Positions 47,130 through 59,607 of a stretch of 64,000 nucleotides of DNA are shown one piece after another. Within the stretch, counting starts at the first letter, position 1. Each line of letters begins with the position of its first letter. Made by a program: the position numbers and the translations under genes. The stretch spans positions 34,357,652 through 34,421,651 of the forward strand of contig CM069448.1 in NCBI GenBank assembly GCA_035610835.1, written 5' to 3'. Below the pieces are notes generated by a model that saw only the letters and a program-made list of their open reading frames with translations, did no database searches and was not told the origin of the DNA. The DNA is from Ophiura sarsii (Eukaryota; Echinodermata; Ophiuroidea; Amphilepidida; Ophiuridae).

Positions 47130-47522
47130 AGGCCCCCCAAAATATTGTTTGATTGTCCTCGTCTGCCCGACCCTCATAATCATTCCGACCCATTTTTTTT
47201 TTTTTTGATTTTTTTTTTTTTGATTTAAAAAAACAAAAAAACCCAATATTTTTGTTTTAAGTTAAAAATTTCATTTTTTTTACAATTATAAGTTGTAAAT
47301 CAAAATTTTCATTTTTTTTTTAAGTGTTGAGAAAATAAAAATACTCATCAAAATATTAAAGATTTTGTTCCCCGTTTTGGTTACCACAAATACATCTCAT
47401 TTTACTTTTGGTACCTGAAAAAAGGACAAGTGAGAAAAACAAAAAAACACACAAAAAACCCTTTTCCCAACCGACCTACCCAACTGATCTATGGACAATC
47501 AAACAATTTATTTGTTTGGCCT
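47130..47522. mobile_element. inverted-repeat element, about 393 bp
   Basis: Ends AGGCC with matching inner blocks TTGTTTGATTGTCC and, inverted, TTGTTTGATTGTCC, then GACC-rich words. The interior is A/T runs. A fragment, AATTGTTTGATTGTCCTC, lies at 45974. Confidence 0.65.
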
Positions 47523-47665
47523 TATAATATTAATAGTGTTTTGCATTTTGTGTAGTGATTTTAGTGCATAGTTTACACCTAGTTTTGTTTCACTCCTAGC
47601 ATGCGCATTTTCAAAAGACAAACGGCATCTTTGAGGTAAGTTGTCAGCCTCATATTAATGTTAAG

Positions 47666-49663
47666 CCTTTTCATACCAAGCTGGCGAACCATCTTTGTAC
47701 GCACGATCTCCCCTTATGTAGGCTAAACACTGTAAACTGAAAGTGTCTATAATTTGACAAAATGTCTAGTATTGGAGAATCTGTGGGGGATTATTAAGCC
47801 TTTGCTGTACTATGTATGTAAACGACTGAATTATAGACACAATTGTGGACAATATATGGGATTAGTTAAAACCCAAATTCAATTTTCCGGCTCACTGAAC
47901 ACACTCAATATTAGAGAGAGATTTACGGTATTGCACCAATTGGGCTAACTGTCTATAATTCTGTCTATTTTTTAGTCCAGTATAATAAGTACCTTGTCTA
48001 AAAAGAGGTCTATAATTCAGTGTACAGACAATAGCTGAGCACCACAAATTATAGACGTTTTGTCCAATTATAGACACTTTAATTAAGTTTAGGGTCATTC
48101 CATGTCAAATCACCCAATGGATTTAACCCTACCCTCTTCAAATTTGCTCAAATTTAGTTTATAGGGTAACTTTGGCTCAACAAGCTCAAATTTCAAAATT
48201 AAAAATTCATCCGACTTACGGTTTTCACGATACGGGGCGCGCATTGTCAACGATTTCGGTCAAAATGAGCGAAACCCTCAACTTTCAAACAACCATAAAT
48301 CAGTAACCCCTGGGTCAATTTGGCTGAAATTGGTGTTTTTGGAAAGGGAATTGCATAAGGAATCCATATCTGCCATTATTTCTCAAGCATGAGCATGTTA
48401 AGTTTTCATGACCTCTTGACCTTTACTTTGACCTTGAATTTGACCTCGTGGATCACATGATTTGGAGTTGACGTTTGGTGACATTATACCCCCACATGTT
48501 TTCTACATAATATAAAGGAATTAGAGATATCATATTTTTTGTTTTCTTTCCAGGGCTTCTCAAAGTTGGATACTTAGGCAACAAATTTGCTTTTTCCTAT
48601 ACAATTACATGTAAAGTCTATATTCTTATTCATTTCCATAGGAATTTCACGTTTTTGCACAGCTATCAAACTTTGAGATTAGCTGATATGTAAACAAATA
48701 ATACTATAGCTTTGATTTTATGACATCATATAGAAAACATGCAGGGGTATAATTTTCACTGCAGTTCATCTCCAGATCTTGTGATCCACAAGGTCAAATT
48801 CAAGGTCAAAGCAAAGGTCAAGAGGTCATCATACTTCAAATTGTTCCTATATGAAAAATAATGGCAGATTTGAAATGTTGGTGCAATTACCTTTCCAAAG
48901 ACACCAATATCAACTGATTTGACCATTTGGTTACCTAGATATGGTCATTTCAAAAGTTGCCTGTTTTCCTATGCAATATGCATGTTAAAGCTATTCATTG
49001 CATACAAATGTCACATTTTTGCTCAACTATCCAACTTTGAGAAGAACTGGAAAGAAAACAAAAAATATTATATCTCTAATTCTTCGATATTGTGTAGAAA
49101 ATATGTGGGGGTATAATTTCACCAAACGTCAACCCCAAATCACGTGATCCACGAGGTCAAATTCAAGGTCAAATTCAAGGTCAAGAGGTCATGAAAACTT
49201 AACATGCTCATGCTTGAGAAATAATGACAGATTTGGATTCCTTATGCAATTCCCTTTCCAAAAACACCAATTTCAGCCAATTTGACCCAGGGGTTACTGA
49301 TTTATGGTCGTTTGAAAGTTGATGGTTGCGCTCATTTTGACCGAAATCGTCGAAAAAGCGCGTGCCGTATCGCGAAAACCGTAAGTCGGATGAATTTTTA
49401 ATTTTGAAATTTGAGCTTGTTGAGGCAAAGTTACCATATAAACCAAATTTGAGCAAATTTGAAGAAGGTAGGGTTAAAAATTCCACTTTATTTGGGTGAT
49501 TTGACATGGAATGACCCTTTACAGTGAAATAAAAGCTGATTAGACCATCATCAGTCAACAGAATTGGACCACTTAATTTAAAACGGCTGAATTAGACACC
49601 ACAAAGCGACAAAAGCGACAATCGATCTCTCAAAGATCGATTGTCAGCTTGGTATGAAAAGGT
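47666..49663. mobile_element. outer inverted-repeat element enclosing the 48092 palindrome
   Basis: CCTTTTCATACCAAGCTG at 47666-47683 is exactly inverted at 49646-49663. Near its inside ends are TGTCTATAATTTGACAAAATG and the opposing CATTTTGTC-type word GACGTTTTGTCCAATTATAG. The 1.4-kb palindrome sits inside, giving nested insertions in atlastin intron 1. Confidence 0.65.
48092..49517. mobile_element. 1.43-kb palindromic element with TTTA flanks
   Basis: TTTA at 48088-48091 and 49518-49521. Termini GGGTCATTCCATGTCAAATC / GATTTGACATGGAATGACCC are exact. Both arms carry TTCATCCGACTTACGGTTTT, CAGTAACCCCTGGGTCAA and TTGCATAAGGAATCC, in opposite orientation. Between the arms lies a third, more diverged half-unit (about 48540-48935) in right-arm orientation. 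GGTCAAATTCAAGGTCAA words repeat. No protein frame. Confidence 0.88.
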
Positions 49664-52600
49664 TTATTTGTTGTCATCACATACTGTGAGTGGACATTTT
49701 CCCACTACATATTTTTACCACTCGTATCAGCTACCGTGAAGGTAATAACGTGCAAATATATTTCTTTTACGTATAGGTCTATGTGATGAAACTACAAATT
49801 GTGAATTTAAAAACAAACAAAACAGCTTAATATCTGCAAATAGCGAAAAATTAATCGTGCGGAAATCACCACTTTCACAGTTACTGTTCTCATAATACAC
49901 CATTGTCGGTCAGTGTCCAAATTAAGAAAAAAAACTAGCAGGAAATTGGGTTGTCCGCCACATTTTTGGGTTATCAGTACTTTATGTTATTATTGGATTT
50001 AATGGTTTAAATCATGACTACCGCTCGTATAGTAAGAATATGATGCATGTTCACTTTGCCGTGCACTGAAACTCTTGAAACATGGTATTTAGCTGTTGAT
50101 TTTGTTTCATTCACAGTTCTGTGAAATGTTTAGTTTCATGTGTTAACTTCTAGCAAGATTTTTGTTGTCCGACGGACAACTGCAAAAGTGCATTTTGGTT
50201 GTCCGTGTATAATTTTGGTTGTCTCGGGCAACGGGACAGCCACTTGTTTCGAACACTGTTGTTGGTTATATCAAATACATACACTGTCATTGCATACACA
50301 ATCACTGTGTAAAATTCATAGAAGTGAAAACAAAAGTTATGGCTGAAAATTCATGCTTGCTATATTTTCAGCAGTAGAACAATATCATTTCCAATGCTTG
50401 TCACTCCAAAATAAGGTTTTCAAATGTGAAATCAAAGGTGAAGGGAATGTGAATGGGTGACAGGGTGAGTGAAACTGATTGCTGAACCTTCTCAATGTAA
50501 AGCTTACATTTGGCTTGAAATGTACAGGTTTTCTTTATCACTGAAGTTTGTTTCCTATCGTTAAGTTAATAGAGTTTATATGTTTCCAAAAAAACATCTC
50601 AAAACATGTGTGTTATGTCATAAGCTATGAATCATAACATTACACTATCACTACACATTGTTCATTCCTTTTAACTTTGTGCAGTGAAGTCAGAGCGTAT
50701 TCCAGTGATCACACCATAATATTGCACACATGAGACAAATTTGTTGTTGTTGTGTTAAATTTGCACCTAAAATCTCATAAATCAGGGTCGCATAATTTTC
50801 TTCTTTTAAGATTATTAAATGTTACCCAAATTTTGCTTGAATATATTGCTTTTAAATTATTATCACACTAGACACATTAGTCCAATTGACATTTACCAAT
50901 TTTGTCTTGTCATGCATGAACAACGGTCTGACAGTGGACTCAGTAATATTTGTCAGCAAAAAAAAGAAGAAAAACAGCTATGTTGAAAGTTGAAAATAAA
51001 ACTTTCTCAATGCATTTTATCAGTTTCATATGTATGATCGATTGCACCCTTAGGCGAGGAACAACACCACCCTACCCTGTTTTATGGGCCTGATCGACCC
51101 ACTTTTTGCGTTTTAAGATTTCTTTATTTTTTACATTTTTTTCTTCTCAAATTATGTAAAATCAGCGTTTTTTTTGGCCGAAAACCTGATGAAATATTTT
51201 TTCACAGATTTAAAAAAAAGAAAGAAAAAAATTAAAAAAAAGAAAAGACTGACCGACCCTACTTGACAGGTCCGTCCCCACGTAAAACAGTGTGCCTTTT
51301 TTCGTCGCCTTATAAATATAATACACTGTTGAATACAATTACCATGCTTGATGTTATTCTGTTACAATGCTAAGACACATACATGTACGCATGATTCATT
51401 TTGTAATTTTTTATATCTCACAAGTTATTGTTCCTGTATCAACTAGGATAGATAGGTAATAATGAAAGGTGACCTCATTGGTTGTCAAAAGTCCTTGATT
51501 GACGGGAAACTTTAATTAATTAATTTCTGTAGGCCTTGACCAAATAAAGTGGAGCATACACGGATTAGTGAAGACTTTTTCAAACATTTTAATTTTTATA
51601 AAACAATTTAAAAAAAACCCCAAAAACATTTTTTTCTTCAGATTTGTTATATATTTAAAAAAAACCTGGACATTTACCATAACATTATCAAAACCAAACT
51701 AAAAGCTAATTTAAAATGCCTGCATGTAGAACAGCTTTATAATTCACACTCAAATGCCCCATCCACAATTATGTAATTGATATGTATACTAATTGATACT
51801 AATTGCACTGGCAGATGTACATCCTGTTTTATATAAGCATACTAACTTGGGGTGGGGGGGGGGGGGGGGGGGCATAGGTGATGTGAGACCAAGCTATTCC
51901 TATAACAAGTTCTTGGATGTGGACAAAAGATACCCACACAAAAGATAAGATAGCAACACTTTTCCATTTTAACACATGATTATTTGTTTTTAAGGTCAAG
52001 TTTTATTTTATTTAACTTTATTAATTGTAAGTGGAAATGTTTCTTTTTACAGCACTCTGTAGAGTAGATTTCTGTATCTGGGAACAGGACTTTCAATAGA
52101 GGGTAGGCTTGGGTACGGGACTACGTTTCAACGGGAACAGCTACTTGCACAGTAATTTTCAAGATTGAAAAAAATCCTATTAATATTATGCAGATTAAAA
52201 CCATAAGATAAGTCTCTTATATCTGAGATAATGTTAACAAATTCATCACTATTTACTACAAGACTTATATGTTTAACATAAAAATTATCACACTTATTAC
52301 CCTAACATTTTTATAAAATAGTGTAAACTTGCCTAGAAAATGGTAGTCTCACCGCGGTATAGGTTCAAAAAGGTGGTATTTCACCATTGCGAGATGGTGG
52401 GGTCAAGGGTTAGATAAAATCATCGGACTAGCTGCCGCAAGGAATTCTAGGCTGCCCTCAATTCGTTAAGATGTTAATTTGTATGCAAATATTTAGGGTT
52501 GAAAAGCAAAAATGCAACGATAGCACAAATTGATGGGTACACGTTACAACGGTGACGCACACCCGTCATGTGAAACGGGGTCTCGTTCTGGAGCTTACTG

Positions 52601-55328
52601 ATTATTGCCAAACACCAACACTTTGGGTTCACTTGAACATCTTGTTATACAGGGCGTCAACAGGAAAGGTACATTTATTTAGTTATAAATAAAAATACCC
52701 CATAAATACCATTGTAATGATTCTAACATCTACATATATTTAGCTTTATTGGATGTTTTCTGACAGAAACTATGGACTCTTTTGGAAAAATGGTAGATTC
52801 CAAGGTTAATCAAAATTATTTCTTTTGAAACTCATAAAAATCATTGACCATGTTGGACACAAAGCGCAATTTAAATGATATGTGTAGGTAATTTGCTATG
52901 CGTCCTCTTTTGATTTCCGCTACAAATAATTAGATATCAATCGTTTGATGAAGTCTTATGAAGCATATTTTGAATGGTGTGAGGGAATTGTTCTGCTTGA
53001 GTGATTTACATCATACTTTCTTCACCCCATCCCTAGAAGTGTTACAGCGGGATAGGGGTAAATTGGGGGGGGGGGGGGGGGGGGGACCAAACAAATTAGG
53101 TACGCCACCTTTGAGAATTGAACCCAAGTCAGCGTGGTGACAGACGAGAGAGACTACCACCACAAGCGCTGTGCTTCCCATGCTAACTTTTCTCCACCGC
53201 CTTTCAGTTAACCCAGGTCGCCAGGGTGACAGCCGAGCGAGACGACCACCACGTTTGTCGCAGACCAAATATACCCAGGATGTATTTCAGTATGGGATAG
53301 AAGTTGTATACATGCGCCTTGAAGCGCTGCTGGTCGTGTGGTTTTGTGTTGCATATAGGAGGGTTAGAATTATGCGCCAGTTTTGAGGTTTTGTGTGAAT
53401 TTTATCAATTGAAATACTCTGAAAGTGAATAACAGGGTTTTCACCGATTTTCGATAATCGTCCTGCCATATTGGAACCGATAAAGACATTTTGATGAAAT
53501 TAACAGAATAAGTAGGAAACATATTGCCCATTATATTGCAGTCATTAGACTTGGATTGCAATGTTGTGTTTATATATTTTCAAGCATGGGTATAAATCAT
53601 TCTGGGTCAACCTGTATGTATATATATGTAACTTGAAATAGGAAAATTTGGATGCTCCATTTCATGGAAATTATAAGCATATTGGTGGTCTCATAATAAC
53701 TATTATTAATGGCAACTTTGCAAATATAATGCATGTGAAATAAAGGAAGCACCCATGATAGGCCTTTCAAAAGGATGTTTGGTTGTCCACCACCACCACT
53801 TAACCTGTTATTATGAAATCTGGATTTTAATAGTTTACAATAGAAATGAATACCTACATTTTTTTATTTCATGTTTTTTGCCCTGTTTTTCCTTCTTTTA
53901 ATTATTTTTTAAACATTAAACCATTCTAAATCATTGTTTGGTTAACTTATTATACTTATTTTGTAGTTGGCAAAAAAGTACCACCAAACAAATATTTTAT
54001 TTTTTCTACAACCCTTATCAGATCATAGACGTGATATCTTCAGGCTATTGTTCACAACTCTATTCTATTTATAACACCAAGGTCAATGATCGGATTCCAA
54101 TATGTTATGATGTTTGTCATGCTATCTCTTTATTAAAACCAAATGGCAGAAATGGTGAAACGGCATGCTTACAAAACACTTGGGTGCTTTTGCATCTAGA
54201 GAACTTAGACAATACAATATAGTTTGTAATTAATGCACGCAAGCATAACTTTGAAAAATGACTTTATTTTCTTCTCAAATATATATTGATGTATGTATTT
54301 ATTATATTTTATTTAGAGTTTGTACATGTTTTCATATTCATTGTTAAGTAAATCAATGTTATTAAACAATTTAAAAAAACACTAAAAATTATTCATAAAA
54401 TGTTTCCAATCACAAAGCATAGCCAGAAAAAGCTTTTACCACTCAAGCCTATTGGATTTATAGTTCAATCAGTTTCAAATTGGCAAGAAATATTCGGTTT
54501 TTATCTCAAACTGTACGCAAAAGTTAACCAAGCATATACATGTTCAAGCAATTATGGCGACACGCACATGTTTTTGCCTCACACATTCGTCTCGCAAATG
54601 ATGCACAGTGCACTAGTTTCCTTCATGTGCACCCGCGTCCTTCTGTATTTATTGGCTGCTGTAATGAGGCTTCACCAATTTGGAACTGATCAAACTATGG
54701 TAAGATTAGGTTGAAGGTTAGACAGTCAGAACTTTTATCTTATTTGTTAAAATATAATCAAATGAAATTAAGTATTATGAAATGAAATATTATGAAATGA
54801 AATGAAATATTATGAAATGAACTAAAAATATTATGGAATGACATCAAATCTAATGAAATGAAATGAATTGAAAGTTAATACTATTAGATGAAAATGTGTA
54901 AAGTAAACGTAAAAAACCACACTTTTCTTCCAATAAATGTCAAGTTAAGAATGAAAATCCCATATTTTCTGGTATTTGTAAGGTCAGTTATTCTTTAATT
55001 TTGTACAGTCTGAAGGCTCCACCCCTTGTTACCATTTCTCAAATTTATGAGCAGGATGTGAGATAACCTAGCAACGTTTTAGGTCCTAAGAGGAAAATAT
55101 CGAAATGTGTTATTGAATATTAATTATATTAGAATTGTATAAATAATTGTATATCTTTTAATTTAACCATTTGGCTGCAGCTAAAATCACAGAAGTATAC
55201 CAAGAATAATAATGATATTAAATGCAAGCCATCACATCATCTTTTTTATTTCCAGACATAACCTGTACTTTTGTGCTGTACTGTATAATGTTATTACCAA
55301 AAAGGTTCATAAGGATCATTAATTAGAA
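49664..55328. other. atlastin intron 1, low-complexity pieces only
   Basis: Poly-G at 51854-51872 and 53065-53085, A-rich and T-rich tracts near 51120-51240, and an AAATGAAATATTATG degenerate repeat at 54755-54880. A possible decayed element with TTAGGCGA ... TCGTCGCCTTATAA ends spans about 51051-51315. No exon recognised. Confidence 0.5.
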
Positions 55329-56548
55329 TCTGGTATGGAAAGTTCATTATACTGATCCAGTGTAAAGGTACTCACGTGTACGTTTCGGATACGTCTGTAT
55401 CCTTTGTCAACACTTTTGGTAGTGGCGATCTTGACGACTCATGACGCTTTTTGAAGTCTTTGAGTTGCCAGTTGATTTATCATCTGGGGATTTTTTGTCA
55501 GATGATAAAAGATCGTCGAAAACGTGGGTGAGGTGGTACATTAATTGTCAGAAAAGAGGACGGTACAGTTAAACTTTTGGTCTACAGAAAACCAACGCAC
55601 ACCGACCAGTATTTGAACTACAACTCTCACCATCCCCTCCACCAGAAGCTTGGAGTAATTAGAACTCTTTACGACAGGAAGGATCGTGTGATCACCGAAG
55701 AAGAAGACAAGAAAGAGGAGGAGAAGAAAGTGCAAGATGCCCTACAACTATGCGGCTATCCCACGTGGTCTTTTGAGAACTTTAGTCAAAAAGCAGATGT
55801 CTACTCCAAAACCTGCAAAAAAGACTAACATCAAGACAGATGATGATACCAGGAGCCGTGGATTTGTTGTTTTGCCTTACATAAAAGGAGTCTCTGAACG
55901 GGTAGCCAGAACAATGAAAACATATAGAATCGCCACGGCTATGAAACCTCATTGCACTATTCGCAACCAGTTGGTCCATCCTAAAGACAAGCGTGAGCCC
56001 CACAGCATTTCGGACGCTATCTACGATATACCGTGTAAAAACTGTGAAAAAAGCTATATCGGTGAAACGGGAAGACAATTCGGCACCAGACTAAGCGAGC
56101 ATAAGAAAGAGGCAGAGAAATTCAGCAACACAACAACCACCAGAGCAGGGAGAAAGGCATCCCTTACTACTGTGAATAAATCGGCTATAACAGACCATGT
56201 AGTGGATTCGAACCATGTCATCGGGTGGGACGAGGCGAAGGTCATAGGCACAGAGCAAGACAGGTACAAAAGATGGATCAGAGAAGCCATCGAAATAAGA
56301 AAGAGAGGGACTTCAACGATGAACCGAGACGAGGGGCAATACCACCTCACCCACGTTTTCGACGATCTTTTATCATCTGACAAAAAATCCCCAGATGATA
56401 AATCAACTGGCAACTCAAAGACTTCAAAAAGCGTCATGAGTCGTCAAGATCGCCACTACCAAAAGTGTTGACAAAGGATACAGACGTATCCGAAACGTAC
56501 ACGTGATACCTTTACACTGGATCAGTATAATGAACTTTCCATACCAGA
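55329..56548 (+). mobile_element. Penelope-like retroelement copy with 210-bp inverted ends
   Basis: Inverted repeats 55329-55538 and 56340-56548 differ by about one base. The right repeat is the natural 3' part of the element (C-terminal codons and 3' UTR); the left is an inverted copy of it. Between them lies the 3' third of a Penelope-like coding region. 5' truncation with an inverted 3' fragment attached is known for Penelope elements. Located in atlastin intron 1, about 80 bp before the acceptor of exon 2. Confidence 0.9.
55539..56471 (+). pseudogene. Penelope-like polymerase C-terminus with GIY-YIG endonuclease, frameshifted
   Basis: Frame 1 reads LIVRKEDGTVKLL, VYRKPTHTDQYLNY, HHPLHQKLGVIRTL and LCGYPTWSF, the end of a Penelope reverse transcriptase, then stops near 55828. 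A second frame continues GFVVLPYIKGVSERV, AIYDIPCKNCEKSYIGETG and RQFGTRLSEHKKEAE, the GIY-YIG nuclease with its C..C insertion, and ends at 56471. The frames overlap at 55737-55828, so one frameshift breaks the gene. Together with 5' truncation this makes the copy inactive. Penelope elements use this nuclease to prime reverse transcription. Confidence 0.9.
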
Positions 56549-56625
56549 TGTATAATGTTAATTTGTGCACATTGTTGATTTAATGCAGAGATAGCCTAAT
56601 GTTGTGTGTTTTTGTTTGTGTGCAG

Positions 56626-56760
56626 GGTGCCATAGATTGGTTAGGTAGAGATGATGAACCCCTTTCAGGTTTCTCTTGGAGAGGAGGTTCAGAGAGGGAA
56701 ACCACAGGGATATGGATATGGAGTCAACTCTTCTTGTGTCCAGGACCTGATGGACAAGAG
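56626..56760 (+). CDS. ATL: atlastin exon 2 (switch I / G2), canonical copy
   Basis: 135-bp phase 0-0 exon, acceptor TTTGTTTGTGTGCAG, donor GAG|GTATGT. It encodes [20 protein letters not shown] then [15 protein letters not shown], which matches the atlastin region containing the G2 threonine of switch I. It joins the P-loop exon and the exon at 57919 in frame. Four further copies of most of this exon follow directly downstream (56798-57356). Only this copy has the GAID codons and a pyrimidine-rich acceptor, so it is the best candidate for the constitutive exon. Confidence 0.95.
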
Positions 56761-57356
56761 GTATGTAAACCTTCATAGTCCTTCAAATAAAAGCCTCATT
56801 GGTTTGGTAGAGATGATGAACCCCTTTCAGGGTGCTCTTGGAGAGGAGGTTCAGAGAGGGAAACCACAGGGATATGGATATGGAGTCAACTCTTCTTGTG
56901 TCCAGGACCTGATGGACAAGAGGTATGTAAATCTTCATTCCTTCAAATAAAAGCCTCATTGGTTAGGTAGAGATGATGAACCCCTTTCAGGGTGCTCTTG
57001 GAGAGGAGGTTCAGAGAGGGAAACCACAGGGATATGGATATGGAGTCAACTCTTCTTGTGTCCAGGACCTGATGGACAAGAGGTATGTAAATCTTCATTC
57101 CTTCAAATAAAAGCCTCATTGGTTTGGTAGAGATGATGAACCCCTTTCAGGGTGCTCTTGGAGAGGAGGTTCAGAGAGGGAAACCACAGGGATATGGATA
57201 TGGAGTCAACTCTTCTTGTGTCCATGACCTGATGGACAAGAGGTATGTACCGTGTACCCGCATTCCTTCAAATAAAAGCCTCATTGGTGTGGTAGAGTTG
57301 ATGAATCCCTTTCAGGGTTCTCTTGGAGAGTACGTAGGTTCAGAGAGGGACAAGAG
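56635..57356 (+). repeat. ATL: tandem array of atlastin exon 2 copies, period about 160 bp
   Basis: Units start at about 56635, 56798, 56958, 57118 and 57282; the landmark GTAGAG lies at 56645, 56807, 56967, 57127 and 57292 (steps 162, 160, 160, 165). Each unit holds the exon from WLG/WFG to the donor plus about 37 bp of intron. Copies 2-4 keep an intact frame and the GAG|GTATGT donor (exon ends 56922, 57082, 57242), but change Phe to Cys in LSGFSW (GGTTTC to GGGTGC). Copy 5 has an internal deletion and a GAG|GTGAGT donor at 57356. No copy after the first carries the original acceptor. Upstream AAAAG is a poor acceptor; CCCCTTTCAG|GGTGCT is a better one but would shift the frame. Confidence 0.9.
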
Positions 57357-57918
57357 GTGAGTTAAGGATGGCTGAGGGAGAGAGGACGATCTTTCTCTGT
57401 GAAGATTAAGAACTATGTTGATATGGTACAGTTCTCAAAAAAAAGAAGAAGATAACTAACACGGTAATATTTATACTCATAAGTCTAAAAATATGGTTCC
57501 AACTATTAAATTACAAATTCATTTCTCCTCTTTAATTAGACGACATTGTTCCCAAAGATAACAATTAAGAACACTACACCAAAAAGAATGAAACAAATTG
57601 CAGTTTTCATTTTCGCACTTGGGTTTTGAACACGCAGGATAGTGTGACAGGTGCATTGGTCAATTGACCCATCCCCAATCCTTGTGAAGCCATGTGTAGA
57701 GAAAATTATGCATGTGTGCTACGACATGGCCAAATAAATGTTGATATTTGTAAAGCGCTTTGGTTTTTTTTCGACAATCTGGTATAAGCCTCCGCTTACC
57801 TTCAATCAAGAACTTTGATGATGTGTGATCCCGTTTGGTAGATGTTTGCTCATGATGTCATGTTTATGTTCTATTCATTTGTAACTAAACCAATTCTATT
57901 CTTTGTTTTCCCTCCTAG

Positions 57919-58023
57919 GTTGTAGTAATGTTAATGGATACCCAAGGCGCTTTTGATACTGAATCTACTGTGAAGGATTGTGCTACCGTCTTTGCCCTGA
58001 GTACAATGACCAGCTCAGTACAG
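57919..58023 (+). CDS. ATL: atlastin exon 3 (G3, switch II)
   Basis: 105-bp phase 0-0 exon, acceptor TTTTCCCTCCTAG and donor CAG|GTAAGA. It encodes [17 protein letters not shown], with the G3 motif DTQG (DxxG), and [14 protein letters not shown], a strongly conserved atlastin helix. In the family this segment coordinates magnesium and switches conformation on GTP hydrolysis. Confidence 0.95.
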
Positions 58024-58776
58024 GTAAGACCATAGCATAGAAATGTATTAGAATATAGCCATGTATTACACTCATCATCTTGAAGACTCTATTTAGCAAT
58101 CAATTCCTGTACAATCAAAAAAGATTACCCACCCATTATGTTATGTATTCTTCAAATTTTATACTGATGATGTTACACATTATGTGTACAGCGCTTTGGG
58201 TGCAGTTATCTCTCAAAGAAAAAGTTCAGATCTAAAAGGGACACAAAGTAGTGTAAAAGATTTATAAAAAAAAAATTACTTCCGAATTCAAGATCTTGGC
58301 CTAAAAAAATGTTTTTTTCCCGGCAAGCGATTCCAAATTTCCCTCCAAAATGGAATGCATTTCTTAATGAAAGAGTAACATTTCCCTCCAAATGCCAAAA
58401 TGTCCCTCCAAATGCTCAAATTTCCCTGCAAGGAGCTTTCTGTATTGCTTGCTTTTTCAGCCTGTGTTTCAAGATGAACAATACAAATTACCATTAGTGT
58501 TGTTTCTACTCACAAAAACACAGCAAAACTATTAAAACAATACCATCGCTATTTATTGAATCTTTTCTTAAAAACGTCCTCTATGTAAATATGGTTCACG
58601 TTATGTATCATGCGTGCTGCAGGGGGACACTGTTTGACGTAAAATGCTGATTGCGGCTCGATCAGCATTTTTGAATCGACGTTTTGTTGTACAATGAGGC
58701 TGATTTTTCTTAATCCTTATAGGTGTAAGTTCATACATGTAATACAATTGTAAAAAATATACTATTGTTCTAACAG

Positions 58777-58887
58777 GTATATAACTTAAGTCAAAACATC
58801 CAGGAAGATGATTTACACCATCTGCAGCTATTCACTGAATATGGAAGACTAGCAATAGAGGAAAACGCAACTTCAAAACCATTTCAG
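58777..58887 (+). CDS. ATL: atlastin exon 4
   Basis: 111-bp phase 0-0 exon, acceptor TTGTTCTAACAG and donor CAG|GTAAGA. It encodes [19 protein letters not shown] and [18 protein letters not shown], part of the GTPase core. NATS is a glycosylation-like sequence, but the domain is cytosolic. The exon lines up without gaps with the known atlastin family pattern. Confidence 0.94.
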
Positions 58888-59607
58888 GTAAGAAACATGC
58901 ATGTGTGATACATGAGGGATTCTCTTGGCAAGGATAACAATACCAAGTTGTACAATAGCAGACAATTTAGATGGGTTTGACAAATCGTGCAAAAGTGATT
59001 GAAATGTTATCGTAGAGCACACTAGCTAGTACTCTGCGCAGTGCTTGAAATAAGCCGGAGGGAGCAAATTCACACCCGCTAAACCGGAAAATGCCAGTTT
59101 CTTATGTAAATTGTGTCACCAGGAGCAACCTTTACATTGACAATTGCCCCTGGTTATTCCTTTGCACTTATCTTCAAGATGACAGACATATTTCAATGGT
59201 TCCCTGTGTTGACTGTGATGCAGAATTGGGCTTTTAAAGAATATCTACATCAATAAATAAGTTATTTGGAGCCCATGTTGCCTGGAACTAGAATAATATT
59301 AGCAAGGCAGTATTAATGCCACAAGGTCTACAGGTCAATGAACCAACCAATTTAACAAGGAGTGGTCCATTATCATTACATCATACACAAGCTTTCCACA
59401 TTCCTGTGACAATATCCTAGCAATGTATTCTTGAGTGTTGAAGGTGCATACAATCTTATCCTTCTGCTAATCACTGTTTAAAAAAAATGTTTTTCTTCAT
59501 TTTCTCAGTTTAATACAGCACAAGTTGAATATTGTTATAGAATAGAATAATTGTCTTTTGATGCAACTACTCATTTATGGAAATAAATTATGTGTTGTCT
59601 TTTACAG

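Noticed and set aside
48919..49558. Opposing frames with similar peptides near 48.1-49.5 kb
   Set aside because: They are translations of the arms of the palindromic element, not genes.
54400..54714. 104-residue frame in atlastin intron 1, partly similar to 60034-60180
   Set aside because: The shared words (CGCAAAAGT, AAGC.TATACA, ATGATGC.CAGTGCAC) indicate a diverged dispersed repeat, not a coding exon.
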